Below, one piece after another: positions 23,931-31,126 of a stretch of 34,236 nucleotides of DNA. The stretch is from an uncultured Granulicella sp. (GTDB lineage Bacteria > Acidobacteriota > Terriglobia > Terriglobales > Acidobacteriaceae), in contig CALMVK010000112.1 of the NCBI GenBank assembly GCA_937873145.1, forward strand, positions 1-34,236, given 5' to 3'. The notes beneath the pieces are model-generated. The model saw only the letters and a program-made list of their open reading frames with translations. It was not told the origin of the DNA and made no database searches. The position numbers and the translations under genes were made by a program. The first letter of the stretch is position 1. The number at the start of each line of letters is the position of its first letter.

Positions 23931-24985
23931 TGACGACCAGCTCGCCGGTGCGCGTTGCCGTGTTGGGGGCGGGCGCGTTTGGGAAAAATCACCTGCGCGT
24001 CTATCGGGAGCTCGAGCAGGCGGGCTGCCCGGTGCGGCTGGCAGCCGTCGTCGATCCCGATCCTGCCGTTCTTGCAGAGGCTTGCACGCTGTATGGCGTG
24101 CCGGGCTTTGCTTCGGGGGCGGAGCTGCTGGCTTCAGGCGTGGAGCTTGATGCGGCAAGCGTCTGCGTTCCTACGGTTCATCACGCGCGCGAGGCCAAAC
24201 CGCTGTTGGCTGCCGGGCTCGATCTGCTGATCGAGAAGCCGCTGGCCGCATCGCTCGCCGAGGCCGATGAGCTGATCGCGCTGGCCGCGCAGCGTGGCCG
24301 TGTGCTCCAGGTCGGGCATCTGGAGCGCTTCAACCCGGCGGTGACGGCGGTGCGCGCGCACCTGACCCGGCCCATGTTCTTTGAGGCGCACCGCCTCAGT
24401 ATCTTTACGCCGCGCTCGCTCGATGTGGATGTGGTGCTCGACTTGATGATCCATGACCTGGACATTGTGCTTTCGCTGGTCAAGAGCTCCGTGCGCGAGA
24501 TCCGCGCGGTCGGCCTGCCGGTGCTCTCGCGTACCAGCGACATCGCTAACGTGCGGATCGAGTTTGAGAATGGCTCGATCGCCAACTTTACCGCCTCGCG
24601 CATCTCGACCGAGCGGGTGCGCAAGCTGCGGCTCTTCCAGCCGCACCAGTATCTGTCGCTGGATTTTGCGCGGCGGGATCTGTTGATGATCGATGTGACG
24701 GCAGCCGCGGGACTCTCGCCGGCAGAGCTTGCGGCGTTGGTCGAGCGTCACTCGAAGCCCGAAGCGGAGGGTGAGCCGCGCCATCCCACCGCCGGGCTGA
24801 GCCTGCGCAAGATTGAGGTCGCGCCGGGCGAGCCGCTGCGGCTGGAGCTCGAAGCGTTTCTTGAGGCGGTGCGCATGCGCAGCCGGCCGGTGGTCGACGG
24901 AGGCGACGGTCGCCGGGCGCTGGAGCTGGCGCTCCAGATCAACCAGGCGATCGCCGAGCATGCGCTGCGGGCTGGCCTGGGCTGA
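23930..24985 (+). CDS. Gfo/Idh/MocA-family NAD(P)-dependent oxidoreductase, possibly GnnA-like
   Basis: 351 residues. A Rossmann domain opens with VAVLGAGAFGKNH (9-21); the Gfo/Idh/MocA marks EKPLA (102-106), VGHLERFNPAV (128-138) and DLMIHDLDI (171-179, with the likely catalytic His175) follow. VGHxERFNPA with HDxDI is what I associate with the branch that includes GnnA, which oxidises UDP-GlcNAc at C3 on the way to 2,3-diamino-sugar lipid A. The partner aminotransferase GnnB and the lpx genes are not in the window, so substrate assignment is an inference. The start is the GTG at 23930, overlapping the preceding stop by one base. Confidence 0.85.
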   Translation: MTTSSPVRVAVLGAGAFGKNHLRVYRELEQAGCPVRLAAVVDPDPAVLAEACTLYGVPGFASGAELLASGVELDAASVCVPTVHHAREAKPLLAAGLDLLIEKPLAASLAEADELIALAAQRGRVLQVGHLERFNPAVTAVRAHLTRPMFFEAHRLSIFTPRSLDVDVVLDLMIHDLDIVLSLVKSSVREIRAVGLPVLSRTSDIANVRIEFENGSIANFTASRISTERVRKLRLFQPHQYLSLDFARRDLLMIDVTAAAGLSPAELAALVERHSKPEAEGEPRHPTAGLSLRKIEVAPGEPLRLELEAFLEAVRMRSRPVVDGGDGRRALELALQINQAIAEHALRAGLG

Positions 24986-25001
24986 CACACCCGGTGAGCG
25001 C

Positions 25002-25019
25002 CTGCCGCGAAAATGGCAG
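25002..25019. terminator. Possible terminator between converging oxidoreductase and lipoprotein genes
   Basis: CTGCC (25002-25006), 8-base loop, GGCAG (25015-25019). On the plus strand it is followed by CTATTCCATCTTTTT. The stem is short but lies exactly in the 34-base convergent gap. Confidence 0.35.
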
Positions 25020-25964
25020 CTATTCCATCTTTTTGACGGCAAAGGTGGGAGGAATCTCGAGCGCAAACTGGTCGTCATCCAGCTTCTGATTCAGGCTCAG
25101 CTTGAGGATGTCGATCTTCAGGCTGTACTCATCGAGCGGCCGGTTGATGGTTAGCGACAAGGGAAAGTCGTTCTCGCCGGACTTCTGCCAGTTGCTGTAG
25201 AGGATCGCGGTCACGAGGCGGCCCTCGGCGTCGTACACATCCTGCCGGTAGGGCTTTAGATCGACGCGGCTGAAGTGCAGGGAACGCACCCGTTGCAGCG
25301 TATGCCCGGACTTGATCTTGAGCACTGTCAAGTTATAGTCCGGCTCTTCCAGCCTTTCTTTTTGGCCCGGGACGGCGGGCAGCACGCGGGAACCCTCGGT
25401 CAGCGCCACGTATTCGTCCGGTTGTACGGGAGGAATAAGCATCGCGTCGCGGATGATGGGCGGCCGCAGGCTGTAGAGGCCGTGCTCCGAGCTCGTGGTC
25501 CTCTGCTCGGTCCCGGTAAAGGCCCGGCTGCGCGGAGGAATCACCAGCTTGAAATTCTTGCCGTCCGCCACCATCTCCATGGCCACCGAGCCGACGACGG
25601 GAAGCTGCATGATGACGGTCAGGTCTTCCGGTTTGCGCAGCAGGATGAAGCCGGAGAACGAGGGGGCCTGGCGAATTTCGCCTTTATGTGCGCCGCCTGT
25701 CGTTGCGACGATCTCAACCCTGCTGGCACTGATTGTTTTAATCGCTTGGTACCGCTCGGCGAGCGAGTTTACCAGTTGATCGACCGTGGCGGTATGCACC
25801 GTGCTGATGACGGTTACCTTCGGCACAGTGTGGCTGCGCACCAGAATGCGTGTGCAGCCGCTTAGGCCGAGGACGGCAGGAAGCAGCAGCGAAGCGGACA
25901 GGCAGCCGTGCCTACGCGGAAGAACCCTGGGGGTAGACGAGTTGAGAGCGTGTACAAGCTTCAT
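25020..25964 (-). CDS. Outer-membrane-type lipoprotein, LolA/DUF4292-like fold suspected
   Basis: 314 residues from the ATG at 25964. A basic N-region (RVLPRR) and hydrophobic core (LSASLLLPAVL) lead to a lipobox LSGC (34-37), so Cys37 should be lipidated. The mature protein alternates beta strands: a segment with SFSGFILLRKPEDLTVIMQL and MEMVADGKNFKLVIPP resembles the LolA/LolB/DUF4292 half-barrel that binds lipids, but the match is by eye. The frame is open 36 codons further upstream, giving an Arg-rich prefix that would spoil the signal peptide, so 25964 is used despite lacking a clear ribosome site. It is downstream of mltG on the same strand with a 203-base gap. Confidence 0.72.
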   Translation of the reverse strand: MKLVHALNSSTPRVLPRRHGCLSASLLLPAVLGLSGCTRILVRSHTVPKVTVISTVHTATVDQLVNSLAERYQAIKTISASRVEIVATTGGAHKGEIRQAPSFSGFILLRKPEDLTVIMQLPVVGSVAMEMVADGKNFKLVIPPRSRAFTGTEQRTTSSEHGLYSLRPPIIRDAMLIPPVQPDEYVALTEGSRVLPAVPGQKERLEEPDYNLTVLKIKSGHTLQRVRSLHFSRVDLKPYRQDVYDAEGRLVTAILYSNWQKSGENDFPLSLTINRPLDEYSLKIDILKLSLNQKLDDDQFALEIPPTFAVKKME

Positions 25965-26167
25965 CGTGTGGTCGGCAACCCTGAGGCGTGGCCGAAGGTA
26001 CTGGTTCGTGCTCAGGGATCTCGAAGGTGCGCGCTGCACCACCGAACGGAAGAGCGAAGCAGCTTGGAACACCGTACTGGTTTAGGATGCCACACCGCGC
26101 GGATCGGTTCGGCGTTTTGCGTTCCGGCGTGTTGCCGAGGCGGTTGCGCACCTACGTCGCGGTGCGC
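25965..26167 (-). other. Gap between mltG and the lipoprotein gene
   Basis: 203 bases with no supported gene. Part of it is an open extension of the lipoprotein frame (to 26072). It may hold a promoter for the lipoprotein gene, but I found no clear -35/-10 or hairpin. Confidence 0.4.
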
Positions 26168-27178
26168 TCAAGGCGCCTGCCGTTGTGCACTCCGGTAGGC
26201 GGCGACCTGCTTTTCATGCTCCTTCAGGTCGATCGAAAAGCGGCTGTGCCCTTGCGCATCCGCTACAAAGTAGAGGTAATCGGTGTGCGCGGGAGACATG
26301 GCTGCCTTCAAGGCAGCGATGCCGGGATTCGAGATCGGCCCGGGAGGCAGGCCCGCCCGCCGATAGGTGTTGTATGGGTTGGTATTGGCCAGGTCGGACT
26401 GGTAGATGGAGCCGCGCCAGCGATCTTCAAGCAGCGCCGCGTAGATGACGGTGGGGTCGGTTGCGAGCGGCATGCCCAGGCGGAGCCGATTTTCAAAGAC
26501 TCCGGCGACCAGAGGACGCTCCGCCCCGACGCGCACCTCTTTTTCAACCAGTGAAGCCACCAGCACGGTACGCGGCAGGTCGTAGAGGCTGCGGTCGCCG
26601 ACTGCGCCGGGCGGTGCGAGCAGGCCAATCTGCGCGGCCTGCTGGCGGAAACGCTTCACCATAGTGGCTGCGATGGCGTCCGGGGTGGCATGCCGGCTAA
26701 AGCGGTAGGTGTCTGGAAAAAGATAGCCTTCGAGCGATTCGGCGTGCGGGTTCAGGTCCGCGATGAGGCGGGTGTCGCGATGCGCGGCCGCCAGAAACGC
26801 CGTGGACGATCCAAGGCCGGCGGTTTGCACGGCGTTGGCGATGTCGAAGAGGTTGAATCCTTCCGGGACGACGACCACAAGCGTGTACACGTCGCCGCGG
26901 GCGATGCGGGCGTAGACCTCGGTGAGGGTGGCCGGGTGGTCGAAGCGGTACTCGCCGGCGCGCAGGGTGCCGCCGTGCAGCTTGCGGTAGAGGGCAAAGG
27001 CGAGCGCGCTGCGGACGATGCCGGCGGATTTGAGGCGTGCTCCCATGCCGGCGGTCGTGGTGCCGGCGGGGATGTCCACGAAGGTCTCTGCGTGGGGGCC
27101 GTAGGGAGTTCGCAGCAGCCACCAGGCGCCAGCAAGAGTGAGCAGTACCAGGACGGCAAAGACGCGCAAAAGCTTCAC
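26168..27178 (-). CDS. mltG: Endolytic murein transglycosylase MltG (YceG-like)
   Basis: 336 residues. MltG is an inner-membrane enzyme that cuts nascent glycan strands inside the chain and so sets their length. There is one N-terminal membrane helix (about 4-22), a LysM-like segment (about 30-95, FVDIPAGTTTAGMGARL), and the catalytic YceG domain with EGYLFPDTYRF (150-160), LVASLVEKEV (206-215, the VEKE motif carrying the catalytic Glu), ENRLRLGMPLATDPTVIY and the end YLYFVADAQGHSRFS. All family signatures are present and the length is normal. The start is GTG at 27178, only 32 bases from the divergent ruvX start. Confidence 0.94.
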   Translation of the reverse strand: MKLLRVFAVLVLLTLAGAWWLLRTPYGPHAETFVDIPAGTTTAGMGARLKSAGIVRSALAFALYRKLHGGTLRAGEYRFDHPATLTEVYARIARGDVYTLVVVVPEGFNLFDIANAVQTAGLGSSTAFLAAAHRDTRLIADLNPHAESLEGYLFPDTYRFSRHATPDAIAATMVKRFRQQAAQIGLLAPPGAVGDRSLYDLPRTVLVASLVEKEVRVGAERPLVAGVFENRLRLGMPLATDPTVIYAALLEDRWRGSIYQSDLANTNPYNTYRRAGLPPGPISNPGIAALKAAMSPAHTDYLYFVADAQGHSRFSIDLKEHEKQVAAYRSAQRQAP

Positions 27179-27210
27179 AGCGATGATTTTACGAGATTTA
27201 GAATGAGCCA

Positions 27211-27714
27211 GTGGAAGACGCGGCGCAGGTCGAACGGGTGCTCGGATTCGATGTGGGCGAGCGGCGCATCGGGCTCGCGCTCTCGGATGCGCTTGGCTAT
27301 ACGGCGCAGCCGCTCTTTACGCTGCACCGGGCCTCCGGGCGTAACGGTCTGCGCGACGATCTCAAGTCGGTGGCGCGCGTTTTGAGAAAGCATGGTCCCA
27401 TTCGGGAGGCGGTGGTGGGCAATCCGCTTTATATGTCGGGCGATCAAAGTCCGCAGGCGGCCCGCGCGCAGGCCTTTGCGGAGTCTCTGCGTGCCGAGTT
27501 GGGCTTGACGGTGCACCTGTGGGATGAGCGGCTGACCACGGCCGAGGCGCATCGGCACCTGGACGCGCTGGGCCACTCCCGTGCGCCGAACGCCGAGGGT
27601 GTTGGACGCAAGAACATCATCGATCAGGTTGCGGCCGTGCTGATCCTGCAAGCGTTCCTCGAGGCCCGGGCCAACGCACGGGTGCGCGCCGCAGAAAGCC
27701 TTGGCGACGTATAA
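27211..27714 (+). CDS. ruvX: Putative pre-16S rRNA nuclease RuvX/YqgF
   Basis: 167 residues. An RNase H-fold nuclease, implicated in 16S rRNA 5'-end maturation (and once proposed as a Holliday-junction resolvase). Conserved acidic residues are visible: Asp14 in GFDVGERRIGLALSD (12-26), Glu106 in WDERLTT (104-110) and Asp138 in NIIDQVAAVLILQ. NPLYMSGDQSPQA is also typical. The GTG at 27211 is used. A second in-frame GTG at 27238 has AGG 8 bases upstream and would begin right at LGFDVG, so it is an alternative. It ends at a TAA inside a TATAAT sequence that may be the greA promoter. Confidence 0.92.
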   Translation: MEDAAQVERVLGFDVGERRIGLALSDALGYTAQPLFTLHRASGRNGLRDDLKSVARVLRKHGPIREAVVGNPLYMSGDQSPQAARAQAFAESLRAELGLTVHLWDERLTTAEAHRHLDALGHSRAPNAEGVGRKNIIDQVAAVLILQAFLEARANARVRAAESLGDV

Positions 27715-27715
27715 T
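27710..27715 (+). promoter_or_regulatory. TATAAT, candidate -10 element for greA
   Basis: A perfect TATAAT overlaps the ruvX stop codon. The bases at -35 spacing (about 27687-27692) do not resemble TTGACA, so the promoter would need an activator or be weak. If used, greA would have a 5' leader of roughly 100 bases. Confidence 0.3.
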
Positions 27716-27825
27716 TTGGGTCTGAGCCCGCCGGTTCCGCCGGTAAACCCTCTGCGATGGATGCCGCGGACGGGATAGGCTATTTTCCTGAGAGACGTGC
27801 GCGCCAAGCGTAAAGAGACAGCCCC

Positions 27826-28329
27826 ATGCCTGAACATGTCAAAGCCAAGCTTGCCGAAGAGATCAAAGCGCTTGAATACGAACTGACGACTGAACTGCCG
27901 GCCGAGATCAAGAAGGCCGTCGCGCTCGGCGATCTAAGTGAAAACGCCGAGTATCACATGGCGAAACAGCGCCAGGTGTTTGTGAACGCGCGTCTGGGCC
28001 AGCTCAAGGAACGCATGGGCCAACTTGCCATGGTCAACCTGGAGAATATTCCGCATGACAAGGTGGGCTTCGGCTCGCGCATCACCGTCTTCGACTCAGG
28101 CAAGGATGAAGAACTGATCTACAAGCTTGTCACGAGCGAAGAGTCCGATGTTGCGCAGGGCTTGATCTCGACGACCTCGCCGATCGGCCGTTCGCTGCTC
28201 GGGAAGCGGGTGGGCGACACTGCCACCGTGATCACGCCTAGTGGAAAGCGCGAGCTTGAAGTGCTGAAGCTGGCCACGATTCACGATGTGGCGCTCGAAG
28301 AGGCTGAAGCCGTAAAGGCCAAGGGATAG
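27826..28329 (+). CDS. greA: Transcription elongation factor GreA
   Basis: 167 residues, slightly longer than the usual 158. GreA inserts its coiled coil into the RNA polymerase secondary channel and stimulates cleavage of backtracked RNA. The coiled-coil tip GDLSENAEY (35-43) carries the acidic pair Asp36/Glu39 needed for cleavage. The C-terminal FKBP-like domain begins at about 75 and contains GKRVGDTATVITPSGKRE, as in the family. The last residues (EEAEAVKAKG) are an extra tail. The CDP-alcohol transferase gene follows after 46 bases. Confidence 0.95.
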   Translation: MPEHVKAKLAEEIKALEYELTTELPAEIKKAVALGDLSENAEYHMAKQRQVFVNARLGQLKERMGQLAMVNLENIPHDKVGFGSRITVFDSGKDEELIYKLVTSEESDVAQGLISTTSPIGRSLLGKRVGDTATVITPSGKRELEVLKLATIHDVALEEAEAVKAKG

Positions 28330-28375
28330 CCAGCTTGCTCTCGTTCGACCAACATGCAGCGAAGGCAGGGAAGCC

Positions 28376-29011
28376 ATGACCTGGACGGCTGCGTTCGGTA
28401 AAGGCAGTGGCTGGCTGCTGCAAAGAATCGTGAACGGTCTGGCGATCAGCAAGATCTCGCCGAACGTGCTGACCTTCATCGGCTTGCTGATCAACATCGT
28501 GGCCGCGCTGTTCTTCGGCTTTGCGCGTGGCGACCATGCCAATCGCTACTTCGTGTACGCCGGACTGACCATCATCGGGGCTGGCGTCTTCGACATGGTG
28601 GACGGCCGAGTCGCACGGCAGACGGGCCAGGTCTCCGTCTTCGGCGCCTTCTTCGACTCCGTGATGGACCGTTACTCGGACGTGGCGATCTTCTTTGGGC
28701 TGCTGGTCTTTTACGCTCGCGGCAACCGGCTGTTCTATGTGGGGCTGGTGGCGTTTGTGATGACGGCCTCCGTCATGGTGAGCTACACGCGTGCGCGGGC
28801 GGAGGCTCTGATCGGTAGCTGCAAGGTCGGCTTTATGGAGCGCCCGGAGCGCATTGTCTGCGTCATCCTGGGCGCGCTGGCCAATCGCTGGGGGGTAATG
28901 GCGCCTGCGCTTTGGGTGCTGGCCCTGTTTTCTACCATCACCGTCATTCACCGGATTCGCTACACCTATGTTGAAACCTTGCGGCGCAGGCTCACGGTCT
29001 CCGGCGTCTAG
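28376..29011 (+). CDS. CDP-alcohol phosphatidyltransferase family protein
   Basis: 211 residues, integral inner-membrane enzyme with about six helices. The CDP-alcohol phosphotransferase signature is complete: DMVDGRVAR (73-81), then G90 and the acidic residues Asp94 and Asp98 (GAFFDSVMD). Such enzymes displace CMP from CDP-diacylglycerol (or another CDP-alcohol) with a second alcohol to make phospholipids. The surrounding sequence resembles the PgsA/phosphatidylinositol-phosphate-synthase group rather than a clear phosphatidylserine synthase, but the acceptor cannot be read from the sequence. AGGGAAG precedes the ATG at normal spacing. Probably cotranscribed with greA. Confidence 0.88.
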   Translation: MTWTAAFGKGSGWLLQRIVNGLAISKISPNVLTFIGLLINIVAALFFGFARGDHANRYFVYAGLTIIGAGVFDMVDGRVARQTGQVSVFGAFFDSVMDRYSDVAIFFGLLVFYARGNRLFYVGLVAFVMTASVMVSYTRARAEALIGSCKVGFMERPERIVCVILGALANRWGVMAPALWVLALFSTITVIHRIRYTYVETLRRRLTVSGV

Positions 29012-29072
29012 CCGCCGCAGTAGTCTCCAGGATTCATACGCCTGGTGTATAAGCGATTTGGTCTAGTGGTGG

Positions 29073-29105
29073 TTGGCCTCCTCACTCGCCGCAGTGCGGA
29101 GGCAA
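29073..29105 (+). other. Stem-loop upstream of the acyltransferase gene
   Basis: TTG-g-CCTCC-t-CACT pairs with AGTG-c-GGAGG-CAA: 12 pairs with one bulge and one mismatch around a CGCCGC loop. It is in the 148-base gap after the CDP-alcohol transferase gene and 55 bases before the next start. No T-run follows. It may be a terminator of the greA unit or a leader structure. Confidence 0.4.
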
Positions 29106-29159
29106 TGTGCCTCGAGAAAATTTCGGCGCATACGCACGTATGGCCCCTGAGAGTCGCGA

Positions 29160-30356
29160 ATGGTTGAGCAATCGGGATCGGCTTTCTCTTCAGACACCCG
29201 ATCTTCTCTAAGGTCGTACCGATATTTTGCAGAGGCTCGCCCGGTTTCCTTGCGTGTGCTGCGCGGAAGGCGAGCCATTTTGGCCTTGCAGCCCATGCTG
29301 GCCGATTTGGCTGCGCGATGCGATCAGGCGGGGGAGGCCGACAATCTTGCCTACTTCCTCTCCACTCCGGATGCCTTGAAGAAGACGCCGTACCTGCTGC
29401 TGTCCGGTAACTTGGAGCATCGGCCTGTCAGTGCCGTTCTGTTGTTCGAGCACCGGCTTGGTCCGTTGGCTTCGCGCGTCTTCTCGACGGGCGATATCAG
29501 TGGCCGACGGTCTGTGTTCGCCGCACCGGAACACCGCGCGCAGGCGGCCGCTTTGGCTGCGCGGAGCCTGCTGGAGCGCGGCGCGCATATGGTCCACCTC
29601 ACCTTCTCTGAGACGCACTCGGGGGCTGGAATCCTGCGTGAAAAGAATGACCCTCAACTCGCGGCCGCGGCGCAGATTGCGCTTGAGCTGCGCTTCGCTG
29701 GCGGAAGAGTTCGGCGTGAGTGGACCTTCGCCGACCGCGAGGTGCCCCTCTATCTTCCGCTTTTAGAGACCTACGACAAGACCCTGGCCCGCATCGGTAA
29801 GCGCACCCGAACCCATTTGCGCTACTACCGGCGGCGCAGCGAACTCGACCTCGGCGCTACCTTTGTTCCCGAAGCGCAGTTGACGCTGGAGGAGTTCCTC
29901 GCCTTCAATCGCGCGTGCATGTACGCCGTACCGCAAAAGTTGGCTGCCGGGCGTTTCCATTCCTTTGCCAGCCTCTCCGGCGGTGTGTTGCGCGGGGTGC
30001 GCGATGGCCAGGGCCAATGGCTTTCGTTGGTAGGGATCAGGCGTCAGAATGGCTTTGCCGAGATCGACTGGCAGATGAACCGCGACGCGCTGCCTGCCTA
30101 CTCCTTATCGACCACCATGCGCAGCTATTTGATCGAGCATGAGATCGGGGAGGGAAGTACGCGGCTTTATTTTGAGGGAGGCACCTGGCAGCCGATCGTC
30201 CATTCTTTCGCCAGCGAGCGGCTGGGCGAGTTGAGCGTGCGCAGAGACTCCTACTACACACGCATGCTCGCCCGCTACGCCAGCCGTATCTTCCCAAGCC
30301 GCAATTATCTGGGGCAGACGCTGGTCAATCGAGAGATCATCTGGAACTCCTTTTAG
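29160..30356 (+). CDS. BioF2/CelD-like GNAT-fold acyltransferase
   Basis: 398 residues, cytoplasmic. The C-terminal half shows features of the BioF2-like (CelD/BcsL) GNAT domain: TRTHLRYYRRRSELD (217-231) with its basic helix, FHSFASLSGG, a strand-turn WLSLVGIRRQNGFAEID, and MNRDALPAYSLSTTMRSYLI followed by LYFEGGTWQPI. Related proteins transfer acyl or aminoacyl groups in polysaccharide or peptidoglycan work, but the substrate here is unknown. The N-terminal half (about 25-190) probably forms a second GNAT-like lobe. GAGAG (29149-29153) stands 6 bases before the ATG at 29160. It converges on msrA. Confidence 0.7.
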   Translation: MVEQSGSAFSSDTRSSLRSYRYFAEARPVSLRVLRGRRAILALQPMLADLAARCDQAGEADNLAYFLSTPDALKKTPYLLLSGNLEHRPVSAVLLFEHRLGPLASRVFSTGDISGRRSVFAAPEHRAQAAALAARSLLERGAHMVHLTFSETHSGAGILREKNDPQLAAAAQIALELRFAGGRVRREWTFADREVPLYLPLLETYDKTLARIGKRTRTHLRYYRRRSELDLGATFVPEAQLTLEEFLAFNRACMYAVPQKLAAGRFHSFASLSGGVLRGVRDGQGQWLSLVGIRRQNGFAEIDWQMNRDALPAYSLSTTMRSYLIEHEIGEGSTRLYFEGGTWQPIVHSFASERLGELSVRRDSYYTRMLARYASRIFPSRNYLGQTLVNREIIWNSF

Positions 30357-30383
30357 GAATACCTGGAGCTGCTCAGCATTCCT
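30355..30383. terminator. Possible bidirectional terminator between acyltransferase and msrA
   Basis: AGGAAT (30355-30360) pairs with ATTCCT (30378-30383), with inner CTG/CAG pairs at 30363-30365 and 30374-30376. It overlaps the acyltransferase stop codon and fills the 30-base convergent gap. There is no T-run. Confidence 0.35.
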
Positions 30384-30386
30384 TGC

Positions 30387-31076
30387 TTAGTGCCCGCCAT
30401 AGGGAACGAAGAGCTCAGGAAACTGCGCCTGCAGCGCCTTGGTCTTTGGGACATCGCAGATCTGGATGTAAGGCTGATTCGGGTTTTTGGTGGCGTAGTC
30501 CTGGTGATACTCCTCAGCCTTATAAAAGCCCTTGAGCGGTGTCAGGTCCGTCACGATCTTGCCGTTGAACACATGTGCCGCATCGAGTTGCTGGATGTAT
30601 GCCTCGGCGACCTTACGCTGCTCGTCCGAGTTGTAGAAGATTGCCGAGCGGTAGCTTGTGCCCACGTCCGGACCCTGCCGATTCATCTGCGTCGGATCGT
30701 GCGCGACCGAGAAGAAGATGCGCAGCAGCGTGCCGTAGCTGATCTTGGCTGGGTCGAACTCCACCTGCACCGACTCCGCATGGCCGGTCGTCTCGCTGGT
30801 GACCTGATCGTAGGTGGCCGTGTCGGCCTTGCCGCCGGCGTAGCCTGCCTCGGTGTGGGTTACACCCTTGACCCGCTGAAAGACGGACTGCGTGCCCCAG
30901 AAACATCCTCCGGCAAAGACTGCCGTTTCGCGTCCGCTATGCTGTACCGGCTCGTCCATCGTCGGCGCCGGAATCGGAGTCTTGCGTACATCGCCTGCTA
31001 TCGCCATTCTTCGATACCCCAGAAAGAGAACGCACAGGACCACCAGCCCCGCTACTACCAGTTGACTTCGTGTCAT
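30387..31076 (-). CDS. msrA: Exported peptide-methionine (S)-S-oxide reductase MsrA
   Basis: 229 residues. MsrA reduces methionine-S-sulfoxide in damaged proteins. The catalytic motif GCFWG (57-61) has Cys58 as the nucleophile; Cys207 near the C-terminus could resolve it. Further family marks are AGYAGG, GHAESVQVEFDP and RSAIFY. Unlike cytoplasmic MsrA it begins with a hydrophobic segment (about 6-20, LVVAGLVVLCVLFL) and a linker, so it is probably membrane-anchored or periplasmic. GGAGG (31082-31086 on the other strand) lies 5 bases before the ATG. It is 50 bases downstream of the VWA gene in the same direction, so likely the last gene of an mnmG-VWA-msrA unit. Confidence 0.93.
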   Translation of the reverse strand: MTRSQLVVAGLVVLCVLFLGYRRMAIAGDVRKTPIPAPTMDEPVQHSGRETAVFAGGCFWGTQSVFQRVKGVTHTEAGYAGGKADTATYDQVTSETTGHAESVQVEFDPAKISYGTLLRIFFSVAHDPTQMNRQGPDVGTSYRSAIFYNSDEQRKVAEAYIQQLDAAHVFNGKIVTDLTPLKGFYKAEEYHQDYATKNPNQPYIQICDVPKTKALQAQFPELFVPYGGH

Positions 31077-31126
31077 CGCATCCTCCGTCCCTGATTAGAC
31101 GCAGCAGACCTGCCCGCGGACTTTTC

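Noticed and set aside
22791-24158. 455-residue minus-strand open frame across alr and the oxidoreductase gene
   Set aside because: It crosses three real genes antisense, is Arg/Pro/His-rich and matches no family pattern.
25965-26072. 36-codon N-terminal extension of the lipoprotein
   Set aside because: It would place an Arg-rich segment in front of the signal peptide and lipobox, which does not fit lipoprotein export.
29041-29110. Possible tRNA-like fold before the acyltransferase gene
   Set aside because: No T-loop consensus, no CCA-adjacent acceptor pairing and no D-arm; only the simple stem-loop is supported.
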